From positions 186,001 through 250,000 of the forward strand of contig VCMS01000029.1 in assembly GCA_022539475.1 (NCBI GenBank): DNA of 64,000 nt. Reading direction: 5' to 3'. The stretch comes from Gracilaria domingensis (taxonomy: Eukaryota > Rhodophyta > Florideophyceae > Gracilariales > Gracilariaceae). The notes beneath the pieces were generated by a model. It saw nothing but the letters and a program-made list of their open reading frames with translations, did no database searches and had not been told where the DNA came from. Positions 11,239 to 21,027 of this stretch are shown piece by piece (within the stretch, counting starts at the first letter, position 1; each line of letters opens with the position of its first letter). A program made the position numbers and the translations under genes.

Positions 11239-11993
11239 GACATGAACTGGTCGTCTGATCGCTCGAGATCTTGCAGGCTACAGTTTGGGAAAAGCGGACA
11301 CTCTTCGTGACTCTATGGGTAAAAAGAAGTTTTGAAGAAGTGGAGAAAGAGCGTCCGAGTTTTCTAAAAGGCGCAGAAAAACGAGAGATAAAGGGGGACA
11401 TTTGTGAGAACCTGTTTGATATGATCGTGAAGTTTGCGGAGTACTGCTTTAACAAATCACATTCCACTGCGTATGCGTAGTTAACTTATCAAACAGCCTT
11501 TCTAAAGGCAAACTATCCAGTTGAGTATTCCCCTGCCATCTTAACATCCAACATCCAACAATCCGAGAAACTAGCTCGCCTCTTGGTAGATGCAAGAATG
11601 CTTGGCGGTTCGCATTCTTCCTCCATCGGTGAACAACTCTAGACTTGGCTTCACGGTGGCCAGGATGGTACGAGTGTGGTACGCTTCGGGTTTGAAGCTG
11701 TAAGAACGGTAGGTACGTCGATAAGTCAGGCTCTTATTGATAAACGGGATGCCCGGGGGCCTTATTGGAGCATTGTAGACCTACTCAACCGTGTTGATTT
11801 GCGAGTCTTCAACAAAAGAGCAATTGATGCTCCCATTCAATCCGACGCTTTTGATGAGCTTCATCCAAATCGAAGGATTCAGCTTGAGAACTCTGATGAT
11901 ATGTGGAGATTGCGGGACAAACTGCGTGACCAGAGGAAACGCTGGGAGAACGAAAAACTCACCATCGAAGGATATGGAGGAACTAACGTATAA
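11239..11993 (+). pseudogene. dnaE: DNA polymerase III alpha subunit (cyanobacterial-type DnaE) relic
   Basis: DnaE is the bacterial replicative polymerase subunit. Three pieces in order match it: LIARDLAGYSLGKADTLRD (near 11251), then FLKGAEKREIKGD...LFDMIVKFAEYCFNKSHSTAYA (11360-11477), then LTYQTAFLKANYPVEYSPAIL (just after 11480). The helix-hairpin-helix region VRFGFEAVRTVGTSISQAL...VFNKRAIDAPI...AFDEL follows (11676-11880). The phrase KFAEYCFNKSHSTAYA and YQTAxLKANYPVEY are characteristic of cyanobacterial DnaE. The copy is broken: a frame change near 11330, an in-frame TAG at 11478-11480, another stop near 11640, and no PHP or palm domain upstream. It could descend from the plastid ancestor or from a bacterial transfer. 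Confidence 0.85.
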
Positions 11994-12046
11994 AAAATAT
12001 AGAAAAACGACCTGACTCCACTTCTAATAACTATGAAGTTCTGCTG

Positions 12047-12484
12047 TTGGAACCTTCAATGAAGGTGGAGAGTGCCCCAGAAAAGCTCCGTCAGTGTTTG
12101 GAAACTTCTCTTCGTTCAGCTCATAAAGCTGTTCTAGAGGGAGCACGCGTTGCTACTCGCAAGTACGGAATTAGAGACCGAAACGGAGATGGTCCACAAA
12201 AGATCAAACTTTGGATGCTACAGCGGCCTTTAGACAATGATACGGATTCCTTGATCCATGAATTAGAAACTGTAGTATGCAAATTATTACGAGAAAAGGT
12301 AGATGTGGACGAGTTTCGCCGGGAAACTATGAGAAAACTTCGATGTGTTGAAGCTACATACGTGTGCACAGGGAACAAGTGGTTCAGGGGTGAGTCGAGC
12401 TTCAAAATTCCCTCCACATTTCCAGTGGGAACCGAATCTCTCATACGCAAATCCTTTTACACGTACGTTCATAGTGAAATGTAG
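12047..12484 (+). CDS. Hypothetical ORF downstream of the dnaE relic
   Basis: 145 codons; the frame is open a little further upstream (LLLEPSMKVESAPEKLRQ). It looks protein-like, with charged helices such as KLRQCLETSLRSAHKAVLEGAR and LIHELETVVCKLLREKVDVDEF, but matches no family I know. It follows the relic by ~50 bp on the same strand, so it may be an eroded C-terminal portion of the same gene or a separate unknown gene. Confidence 0.35.
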   Translation: MEPSMKVESAPEKLRQCLETSLRSAHKAVLEGARVATRKYGIRDRNGDGPQKIKLWMLQRPLDNDTDSLIHELETVVCKLLREKVDVDEFRRETMRKLRCVEATYVCTGNKWFRGESSFKIPSTFPVGTESLIRKSFYTYVHSEM

Positions 12485-14827
12485 TGAATCTAGGTCGCGG
12501 TTGATAATGCAAAAAGATCTCAAGATGTGGGCGACTGCTCAACTCCAGAACTCATTCTAGGCTACATGAATTAAGATAGGCGGCGGTTGTTTGCAAATGG
12601 CGTTTATGAGGGTGTGGAGCTATAGCCGATCAAAATCTCGGTATATTCGCAAAGCCTTTTGCTCAACGGGTATTTATTACCACAGGGACGTAATCAATCT
12701 GATGGGGGCTGAATTTTAATCCCTCACAGCCATCTCCTATCACCATGCGATTCTTTAGCGCAAGTGTTCATCAGATCGCAATCATATTATGCAATTGTAG
12801 GTCCATACCATCTGGTGGTATCATGTGAAAGAAATATCTAATCGGGACGCCCTCCCTATCGGGCATCATCGAATAGGCTTTCTGTGCTCTAGAACGGGAT
12901 GCGCCAGCTTCATCATGATGTATGTCTCTGCAAAAAGAGTCTGCAATTGCATATCGCTCACCAAGCGACGTGATGTAGGTATGGAGACGTTGCATGTGTT
13001 AGGCATGCCTTCTTTGATCGTGAATATGAAGCCCTCATTCTCCACATGGAGAGAACGAAGTCAGACAAGTGGTGTAGTTTGGAATCGAGAAGAAACAAGT
13101 AACTGTCATGATGCCATCACCAGTGGTGATCATGTTTCTTCTTGTAGATTCCGGAGGGAATGAATCGATGCTCATTCGTGGTATTATTATTCTTTGCCAG
13201 CTGGGTTCTCTTCTAATTAGCCATCGACAAGTTTAATCACCTTCATCATAAACAACACAATATTAAGGCACGTATGTATGGATTAGTCAATTGGATTGCA
13301 TATGTAAGTGTTAAAGGGTGAGAGGTTGGCCTTAGTCAAACCCAGTTTCTAGTACAAAGGATTCCAGCTGAAATCTTCTTCCGCCTGTGATTGAGCCAGA
13401 GTCCTTCGGAATTTTGACGTCACTTTAATAAGACTCGTACAATTAGCAAACACAGAACGGGGAGTTCTCGCAATGAAATTACGTGGGAGCCTTGCAGCAG
13501 AGCATGTTAGACCTTTTCGAAACTCAGAGTCCGAGTGATATGCGCTTCGTAAATTCTGGGTCGCAAAACCACTTCAGAGCTCATTCCTCAGTAATTTCAG
13601 TGTTGTGCATGATCGAGAAAAGCCGTGTGTAGACCATTCAGAAGAGCGCACGTATGATACTGAAGAAGAGAGACTGGTTAAATGCCACAGTGTCCCTCGG
13701 CCGTCTATTGAGGCTAAGGTTTACGGAGAGGTTGAACAAACCTCGGTCTTCAAACAATCCTCCATTTTCTCGGTGTCAGGTGCTTCGATGGCGGGCTCAA
13801 TTGGCATTACAAGAACAGCAACACATCCCACAATTCGATCATCTGATCTGCCTTTTCCAACGTTTAAGATTGTGGAAAAGAGCCAAACGGAGACAACTAA
13901 AACGGAATTGTTTGCTTCTTCCGCACTGGCTCCATAGTTCTCGCCGGCTTTGGCTGATGAAGAACCGTTTAATTCAACCGCGGGCTACACTTTGGAATCT
14001 CCTCCAGCATTGGGTGATGTCTTGTATTCGTCGAAGTCACCGGTGCTTTTGTTCGGATTCTCGACACCAGTTTCAATGGAGGAATACGTACCAAGCTCAG
14101 AAGTTGATAACAGTGGTTACTCTCTTCGCCTACTTCTCGGTAGCATCTAAACCAAGATCGTTGACAAGAAGTTCTTTACCGGGGTAAGGCCAGTCTTAAG
14201 TACGTTGCCGTCTGGCAAGACAAGGGATAAGATCGAAACCAAGGAAGATATAGCCGGGAAAAGACGGAGAGCAAACGGCAGTGCATGTACGGGGTGTCCA
14301 GCTAGGTCGGAGCACACAATGTGAAAATTTTGAACCAATACGATACATCGTGGGGGCCCCCGCTTGATTCGAATGTCGCCCTGCCTCCTCCCACTGCCTC
14401 CAAGACGTAGATTCTCCAACGTTGAGTCCACCTTGGAGAATCCAGCTGTCCACTGCAGCCCAATGCAGTCCAACGCGTCCAAATGCAATGATTTCATGTC
14501 CATGGCGAAAAGGGACCGTGGGAGAGGTCTCAATTGCTGCAATGAGTTGTAGTGCAGTCGCACGTTGCAGCAATTTATTGCCTCGGCGTTCACCAAACGT
14601 TTTGACGTTTTCTGACGTTCACATCAGGATGGCAGATCCCGCGGAGAAGCGCATCACGAGCACGTGGCCCATCGTAGACGGGTCATGGAGAAAAAGTAGC
14701 TGCGGAATCTCAACGTATATTTTCGCACGAAGTACCCAGGAAGAGGGAGGCTTTTTTCAATTGTGGAGGCAAACTTTGGTTTTTAGTACATATTCATTGT
14801 ATGTAAAGACAAGTTTCTTGTAATACT
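12485..14827. other. Interval without a supported gene
   Basis: Several short frames exist (for example 13605-14187, two overlapping phases), but codon content and composition give no protein family or convincing coding sense. Confidence 0.45.
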
Positions 14828-16033
14828 TCAGAAGTGTTCTGCTGCTTTCGTGCCGGTGAAGCTCTCAAGGAGTAGAATTACTTGACCCTGTTGCAGGTGT
14901 GGCGTCGAAATGCGTTCAAATTCAACAGCCACTTGACAAACGCAGAGTAAGGCCTCTGCCTTCTTCCTGACTGTGGGCGTTTCACAGCATTCGATGAAGA
15001 AATCCATTAATTGCTCTACAAGAGATAGCTTAGATATGTTGTCTAAGAGGCACGCTTGTTTCCACACATCATTTTTCTCACAGGACGAGCTCGCAGCACA
15101 CCAGCGAAGAAATTGCGACACCGCTGTGGACAATTCTTTCATGCTTCTTTTGTTCAAACTTTCGCTTTTACAACTTCTTGAAGCTTGATGAAAATTGAGT
15201 GCGTATCGCAATACTTCACAATTATTCTCAGTCGCCCCAATGCCACGGTGAACGGGTTTGACTTGTTTGGCTTTTACGCGGACCATAAGCCTGGCCTCAC
15301 GAGAATAGAAGAAGTTTGCATCTGAACGCTATAGCTTTCTGACACGCATTTTCCAGAGCGCTGCAACGGAAGAACATGCAGCACCACCTCCAAGCCTACA
15401 TCTGCCGTACTCACGTATTTTGAGTGGACAGATCTTGACCGATTCTGCCTCAGACGTCAAGTCAACTACTTCAACAGATCCCGCAGTCGGTACAGGATTT
15501 CTCTCTCTTGTAGTTTGAATTGAAGAGAATGATGACGGTGTCCATTGGTCTGACAGTGTTGGCTTACCTTTAGAACTGTTTTGGGTTCTGCACTTGAAAT
15601 TCATGTTGGCCTTTTTGCAATGTTTAAAACGTCGCCTGCACCCCAATCTAAATCCAGCTCTCCTGGTTGCTTGCTTCTTGGTCCACTTTGATCTCATTTC
15701 GTCTTCGTCTGAGCTTCCAATGCCTTCTGGTAAGACTCTCTTGGTTAACGAATCAGAATTGGTCCTCCTTGCGTCATCAAATCCCGTCGATACGGCAAAA
15801 TCCATTTCGTCTTCTTCTGAGCTTCCAATCCTCTCTGATAAGACTCTCTTAGTTAACGAATCAGAACTGGGCCTCTTTGCGTCATCAAATCCCGTCGATA
15901 CCGCAACATTCACGGTGGCCCTTTGCTCTGATGATTCTGAATGCTCATGTTCATCAACATCATCTAAATCAAGCCACGCATCTCCATTCTCAGTTCCACC
16001 TGCATTATCTCGATCAAATGTCGAATGATCCAA
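14828..16033 (-). pseudogene. SIM-bearing unknown gene interrupted by one in-frame TAG
   Basis: Two minus-strand frames, 16033-15329 (234 codons) and 15286-14828 (152 codons), lie in the same phase. A single TAG at 15329-15331 separates them and no other stop intervenes, giving one ~400-codon frame. The N-terminal part is acidic with a 36-residue direct repeat (AVSTGFDDAKRPSSDSLTKR and its near copy), then a Lys/Arg cluster, then the SUMO-interaction-like phrase VEVVDLTSE. The C-terminal part is helical and Cys-containing (FLRWCAASSSCEKNDVWKQA). The family is unknown. It may be a recent pseudogene, or the stop could lie in a short intron. Confidence 0.5.
15695..15905. repeat. 108-bp direct duplication inside the ORF
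   Basis: Two head-to-tail units of 108 bp (starting at 15695 and 15803) differ at a few positions and encode the 36-residue repeat of the unknown gene. The period is a multiple of three, so the frame is kept. Confidence 0.8.
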
Positions 16034-16440
16034 TATGCTGTCATTCTCCGAGAATTAGTGATCACTATTCCCAGGGAAGTCGATGCTCTTTGACATCCAA
16101 TTCGATTCCGTACTATCAGCTTTTCCAGATGCGATGATGGTTCAGTGACCGCATTGGGGTCTGGTGAGTATGACTGAAGGGTTTAGGAACCGATACGAGG
16201 GAGCATGAGAAGTTTGTGGTCACTCTCTCGTAATTGAGTCGGTTTCGACTCGATCGATGGTTATCCAAGACGGGTGTGAGGGCAGTGAGTTGAAGACATT
16301 AAGAGCGTTGAAAGACGTCGATCGTGTTTTTATTTAGCGTGTAGCGATAAAAACTGTTTAGATAGAATACACTTGGTGCTCGACACCTAAGGATCATCGT
16401 ACCGCTGTTGCGTCGATGTAATGAATCCCTCGAAAACCGC

Positions 16441-16855
16441 TATGAGAACGTTTTAAAAAGAGGGGAGTGCCATTTGAGGTTGGATGGCACCAATGGATAA
16501 CACATGGATGCCAAACGGATGGCGCATTGAATGCAATCAATCGACGATTGCAGCCTAATTTCGCGGTGTCACATTGGAGGACGCCCGCTAAGCACATGGA
16601 GCGCACTTAGAGTGCACGCGATACATGTCGCACTTCATCTGCACTCACATTGTCCGCACTTCGCCCCCCACGATCTCAGTTTGCACTCCACGCGCACTCA
16701 CAATAATGAAATAAACTATTAAACAATTAAAATGCTTTGCTGAGGGTGTCACATTGGAACGTGGATGGCGTACAGGCGGAGTGCAGTTGGAGGCTAAACA
16801 CCCCGAAAGATGCACTCCATTTGCGCTCACAAAAATGAAAAGATTTCTTGTAGGG
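16441..16855. repeat. MITE-like interspersed repeat, copy 2
   Basis: Same orientation and nearly the same sequence as 7718-8135, collinear over its whole length. The left terminal repeat is more eroded than in copy 1. Sequence just outside the right end (16857 onward) again contains a GTCACAATGGAG phrase, so the repeat may be part of a longer, satellite-like array. Confidence 0.7.
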
Positions 16856-17071
16856 TGGGTCACAATGGAGAGCCCAGGCAAAACTCGTTAAGGGAAAACT
16901 AAAAGGGTTTGCAGTAGACTTGCAACCAGGATGACTGGTGTAGTAAGTTAATATGACGAATCTCATTGAAAAACAAGTAAGTTTTTGTTTCACTGACATA
17001 TACATGAGTATGATTTTTTGAAAAAATTAAATTCCTTGAAAGTGCCCTTAGATTTTATTGAAAGGCATCAA

Positions 17072-17959
17072 TGTAGAGCAAAACCCCTTTTTCGGGGAAA
17101 GTCGCTAATAGCGCTTCATAACTACTAGATCCGTTGCGACGGTAACACCCTCGGTTATGAGTATCGGCAGGGAGGATTGGCGCATTTTGGGAGCTTACCG
17201 GAGAAGGGTATAGTTTCCGGACACGTGTATTGTGGCCGCCCCTGGCGGACGGCCCGTGAGTCAAGGGGGTACAGTGAGGCACACGTGGCCAATACGGGCC
17301 ACGGTGCCAGCAGTGACTAGTAGTCTAGGGTAGCTTAGTGCCAGTATTTAGGCGACTGCGACCGCCGTCGCCCCCACTAAGTAAACCCCAACAAGGGGAA
17401 TCTTGGCTCTAACTAGTTCCGCTGGTGAACGGTTCTACTCCATTGTGGAGAGTATCGCCACTATTTCGGTGTAGTTATCCCCCGTTGCCCGCCAAGGAAC
17501 CACTGCCCGTACGCTACGGTATTACTTACTGCTTTTATTGTTTGTTCCTGTGTTGTTACTCTTACGTTGTTTACCCACCGTTGTGGTGTGTTCCGCCCTG
17601 TGTATACAGGTATATCCAGCGCTGTTTTCGCCATCCACTCCTGTTTCCTGGGTTTGTGTACCGCGTACACGGCCCAACTTCCCCGTCCCTTTCCCCTTTT
17701 TATCCCCGCTAATTCGGATCTTCCCACTCTGGTGGCGTGCCCCCGCCTCATCGGGCCCACCACATTCGTGGATCCTCCTGACTAACCTCCGTCTGCAAGT
17801 CAGGAAGAGGTCGCCCGGAGTTACGCCCGGCACGTGTCGACCTCACCGGAGGGCTCTTCCGCTGCGCTACCCTTTCATAGGGAGCAAGGCTGAACACCTT
17901 GAGAGTGCCGCGCACGCGGGTGGTTTTTGTCTCCTTCCGCGGAGTGGTTTTGCTCTACA
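17072..17959 (+). repeat. 5' LTR of the gag-only element
   Basis: 888 bp, same length as the partner at 24457. The short terminal inverted repeat TGTAGAGCAAAACC / GGTTTTGCTCTACA bounds it. Confidence 0.9.
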
Positions 17960-17961
17960 AG

Positions 17962-17980
17962 TGGTCTCCCGACTTAGAAA
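17962..17980 (+). other. Primer-binding site of the gag-only element
   Basis: Two bases after the LTR the sequence TGGTCTCCCGAC begins, the expected complement of a tRNA 3' end (CCA). The reverse inner element has the same TGGTCTCCCGAC phrase at the equivalent place, which supports the assignment. The donor tRNA was not identified. Confidence 0.6.
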
Positions 17981-18102
17981 TCGAATCCGGAGTTTTTCCT
18001 CACTTCTGGAGTCTGTAAGAACCGCTTAGCGGAGTTGTTTCCCGTTAACCTCTTTGCAAGAAAGCGTACCTGATTCTTCAGTGGCCCGATCGTTTCGGAA
18101 GG

Positions 18103-20178
18103 ATGTCGACTTCGAACAATAATCGTTCGTCTCAGAATCGCTCCCGGAATAACCGTTCGAGGACGGGTTCGGTCCCCGGCTCTGCTGGTCCGCCCGGAAC
18201 CTCCGGCTTACCCCAGAGTCTGCCACCGCTTCCGCGGGATGCCCTTAACGTCCCGGGAAATGATGAACCAGGCCCTGCTTCGCGGGGCGCCCGTTCAACC
18301 AGCAACGGTACCCCCCAAGAACAGGTTCAAGGACTGGCTGATCCCGCAGCGGCGGTGCAACCCCTGTCGTCGAAGTCCGGCGAGTATGCACTCCGAGAAT
18401 TGGAGGCACAAGTGAGGATTCTGCAGAACTCGCAGGTGAACCTAATTCAGGAGATTACGTCGCTCCGCAGTCGACTCCATGATTCGACTGTGCGGGACGA
18501 CACAGACGTCATTCGTGTGCTGAGATCTGACGTAAATCAGTTGATGGAAGACCGACAGGTGTCGGAAGCCCTTCGCAGGGACGATTCCGAGCTTGTCAGC
18601 CGCCTAGCAGCCCGCATGGAAACGATGGAGGCAGTTATCGTCGCCGATGCTCCACCACCGGGTGGTTTCGATGCCGAAGAATCTCAGAGATCCCACCGCC
18701 AGGAGGGCCGCCAACCGCGGAAGTCGAAGAAGAAAGTCAAGTTAGAGGTAGATTCGCCCCTGAACTCCTCGTCAGAATCGGACTCGGACCGCAGTTCGAC
18801 CTCTGACTCCTCTGTGGAGGAAGTAAGGTTCTCCTCACGGAGTCGACCGACTAGGTCGGAGGTAACCGAGCCGACCTCGGGCCTCTCACGTCGGGAGAAG
18901 GGATGGAAACACCTTGGTCTTAAGGAATTGAAGCCGACTAACCTTTTATATCGGAAGCTGCTCTCGTACCGATATTACCGGTTGGAGGACTCAAGTGGAG
19001 TGCGAACCCCAAGGGGGACGGCCAGAGTGAAGGATTGTATCCAACGCCTGGAACTGACCCTGAAGTACAGCAAGTTCTCCGGAGAGGACCCAATCCTAGT
19101 GTTGGATTTCTTAGCCCGTTTTGTTACGGAGGCGGAGATCCTTCTCATGAGTGAGGCCCAAGCTTACATAGCTCTCCCCTACTTCTTGAAGGGAATGGCC
19201 AAGGACCGATTCAATTCGGTCCGCGGTTCGTCGCGAGCCTCCGAGGGGGGAGTCACCTGCTGGCCGGAAGCAGTGCAGTACCTTTTGAGGTCCTACGCAA
19301 CTGGTACTGCCATCCAGCAGGCTGTCCTCGCACTACGAGACACAAAGCAGAAATCGGATGAAACGGAAATCACCTACTCCACTAGGTTTAACAAGGCTTT
19401 CCACCGTTGTGGCAACGTGTACTCCGCAAGAGAGAAGTGCTCCATGTTTGTTGATGGACTCAGCCCGGCTATCAGGATACTCGTGGCCCGCCATCGCGAG
19501 GAACGACGGAAGATCACGTACCTTGAACTGGTACAGTTCGCCCAAGCCGAGGGTGATGCACTCCGAGCTCGGAGGGGATCAAAGAGGCAACCCCGAAAGG
19601 CCCTCTATATGGAGTCTCGCTCACCGTCAGTGTCCCTCACGAGAGGCTCAGCTCCAGAGGAGTACGATAACGTCAACCTACTACAAGGCGACGGCTCCCT
19701 ACCCACTACGGAGCTCCCTTCCACAACAGACCCATCTACTGAAGACGTGGACCCCGTCCTATATGCTGGGACCCATGTTCCGGCATTGCCGGTTCCCCAC
19801 TCTAATGGGATGCGCAGTCAACGCCCTGGATGGAGGGATCCGTACCACCGACAGGACCGTCGACCGCCTAACGCGGACTTTCTTCGCCAGCTTATATGTC
19901 ACATTTGTTATAAGCCGGGACACATCGCCACGAACTGTCTTCACCCTATTAGGGACATGGCAAAAGTGGTATCTCAGTACGAGTCATTATCCCCAGCCGA
20001 GAAGGCTAGGGTTCCTACTTGGTCTTATGAAAACGCCAAGAACGGGATGCCGAAACCATATTCGGGACCCCCGTTACAGGACAGGTACCCTCGCCCTCCC
20101 CGAGGAGGAAAGGGCACTATGGAAGCTTCTATTGCTCCCCCAGCGCCACAAACCAGCGGTACTGCTCAGAAAAACTGA
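18103..20178 (+). CDS. Gag-like protein of the gag-only LTR element
   Basis: 691-codon open frame. The N-terminal ~110 residues are Ser/Arg/Pro-rich and disordered. Residues ~90-190 look like a coiled coil (RELEAQVRILQNSQVNLIQE). An acidic-serine linker follows, then a capsid-like helical core (FSGEDPILVLDFLARFV...YIALPYFLKG...AVQYLLRSYATG...YSTRFNKAFHRC). Near the C-terminus is a CCHC zinc knuckle, CHICYKPGHIATNC. A Gag protein would assemble particles and package RNA; activity here is unknown. Confidence 0.8.
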   Translation: MSTSNNNRSSQNRSRNNRSRTGSVPGSAGPPGTSGLPQSLPPLPRDALNVPGNDEPGPASRGARSTSNGTPQEQVQGLADPAAAVQPLSSKSGEYALRELEAQVRILQNSQVNLIQEITSLRSRLHDSTVRDDTDVIRVLRSDVNQLMEDRQVSEALRRDDSELVSRLAARMETMEAVIVADAPPPGGFDAEESQRSHRQEGRQPRKSKKKVKLEVDSPLNSSSESDSDRSSTSDSSVEEVRFSSRSRPTRSEVTEPTSGLSRREKGWKHLGLKELKPTNLLYRKLLSYRYYRLEDSSGVRTPRGTARVKDCIQRLELTLKYSKFSGEDPILVLDFLARFVTEAEILLMSEAQAYIALPYFLKGMAKDRFNSVRGSSRASEGGVTCWPEAVQYLLRSYATGTAIQQAVLALRDTKQKSDETEITYSTRFNKAFHRCGNVYSAREKCSMFVDGLSPAIRILVARHREERRKITYLELVQFAQAEGDALRARRGSKRQPRKALYMESRSPSVSLTRGSAPEEYDNVNLLQGDGSLPTTELPSTTDPSTEDVDPVLYAGTHVPALPVPHSNGMRSQRPGWRDPYHRQDRRPPNADFLRQLICHICYKPGHIATNCLHPIRDMAKVVSQYESLSPAEKARVPTWSYENAKNGMPKPYSGPPLQDRYPRPPRGGKGTMEASIAPPAPQTSGTAQKN

Positions 20179-20398
20179 GTGCGGGAGTCTCCTCTCATGG
20201 AGAGGCACCTCCAGAGCCGAGTTTGGAGGCGCCCGAGGCGCCTGAGCCTCGCTCCCCGGTCAAAATCCTCACCAGAAAGATGGCGACCACTGACGTGGAC
20301 TCGGAACATTTAACTGTTCTCCGTCGCCCGTGGGTACGGTCTAAAAATCTCCGTATTCCGGACAGAGTCCTGGTCATGGCGAAACGAAATTATAAAGT

Positions 20399-20911
20399 TT
20401 ACGCCGACCTAGGGGCTTGCTTCTTCAGAGCCCGGCGCAGGGGACGCCGAACGATCGGTACAGTAGTCCCATCTTCCATTTCGATGGTTCGCTTCCGCGG
20501 TCGAATTGCATCGACGAAGCGGTCACAGAAGTCGCAGCCGAGGATAACCGGCGCAGCGAGTTGCTTGCAAACCAAGAAATCGAGCTTCGCCACGTAGCGG
20601 CCAAGCCTGACGAGCAGGTCTATTACTCCCACAGTCGAAAGTGGCCGATTGTTCGCATCCGCTATATCAATCTGCGGCGCCGCACGAACGCGAGACCGCA
20701 AGTGCGGCGGAATCATCGATTCAACCAAGAAATTTGGCCCAGCTCCTGTATCGAGCACGGACAACTGCCGAACCATGTACTGGTCGGAAACACCCAGGTC
20801 GGCGTAAACTTTGTAGTTACGTTTCGCCATGACCAGGACTCTATCCGGGAACCGGCTGTTCTTAGACCGTATCCACGGGCGACGCAAGACACCAAGGTGC
20901 TCAGAGTCCAC
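20399..20911 (-). CDS. Retroelement aspartic protease region of the inner element
   Basis: 170 codons. Contains the retropepsin-like active-site phrase SVLDTGAGPNFLV and, ~75 residues later, PVILGCDFCDRF, as in gag-pro aspartic proteases that cut Gag. The first ~40 codons (HLGVLRRPWIRSKNSRFPDR) have a near-identical plus-strand counterpart at 20290-20410 in the outer element. Confidence 0.75.
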   Translation of the reverse strand: MDSEHLGVLRRPWIRSKNSRFPDRVLVMAKRNYKVYADLGVSDQYMVRQLSVLDTGAGPNFLVESMIPPHLRSRVRAAPQIDIADANNRPLSTVGVIDLLVRLGRYVAKLDFLVCKQLAAPVILGCDFCDRFVDAIRPRKRTIEMEDGTTVPIVRRPLRRALKKQAPRSA

Positions 20912-21027
20912 GTCTGTAGTGGCCAGTTTCCTCGAAAGGATTGTGACCGGGGAGCGAGGCTTCTCAGCCTCAGGCGCACTAAACCCCGTCGCTGGGGGCG
21001 CCTCTCCATTGCTGGAGGCTCCCTTGC

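Noticed and set aside
13605-14187. Two overlapping plus-strand frames (110 and 177 codons)
   Set aside because: No conserved pattern, and both phases look equally random.
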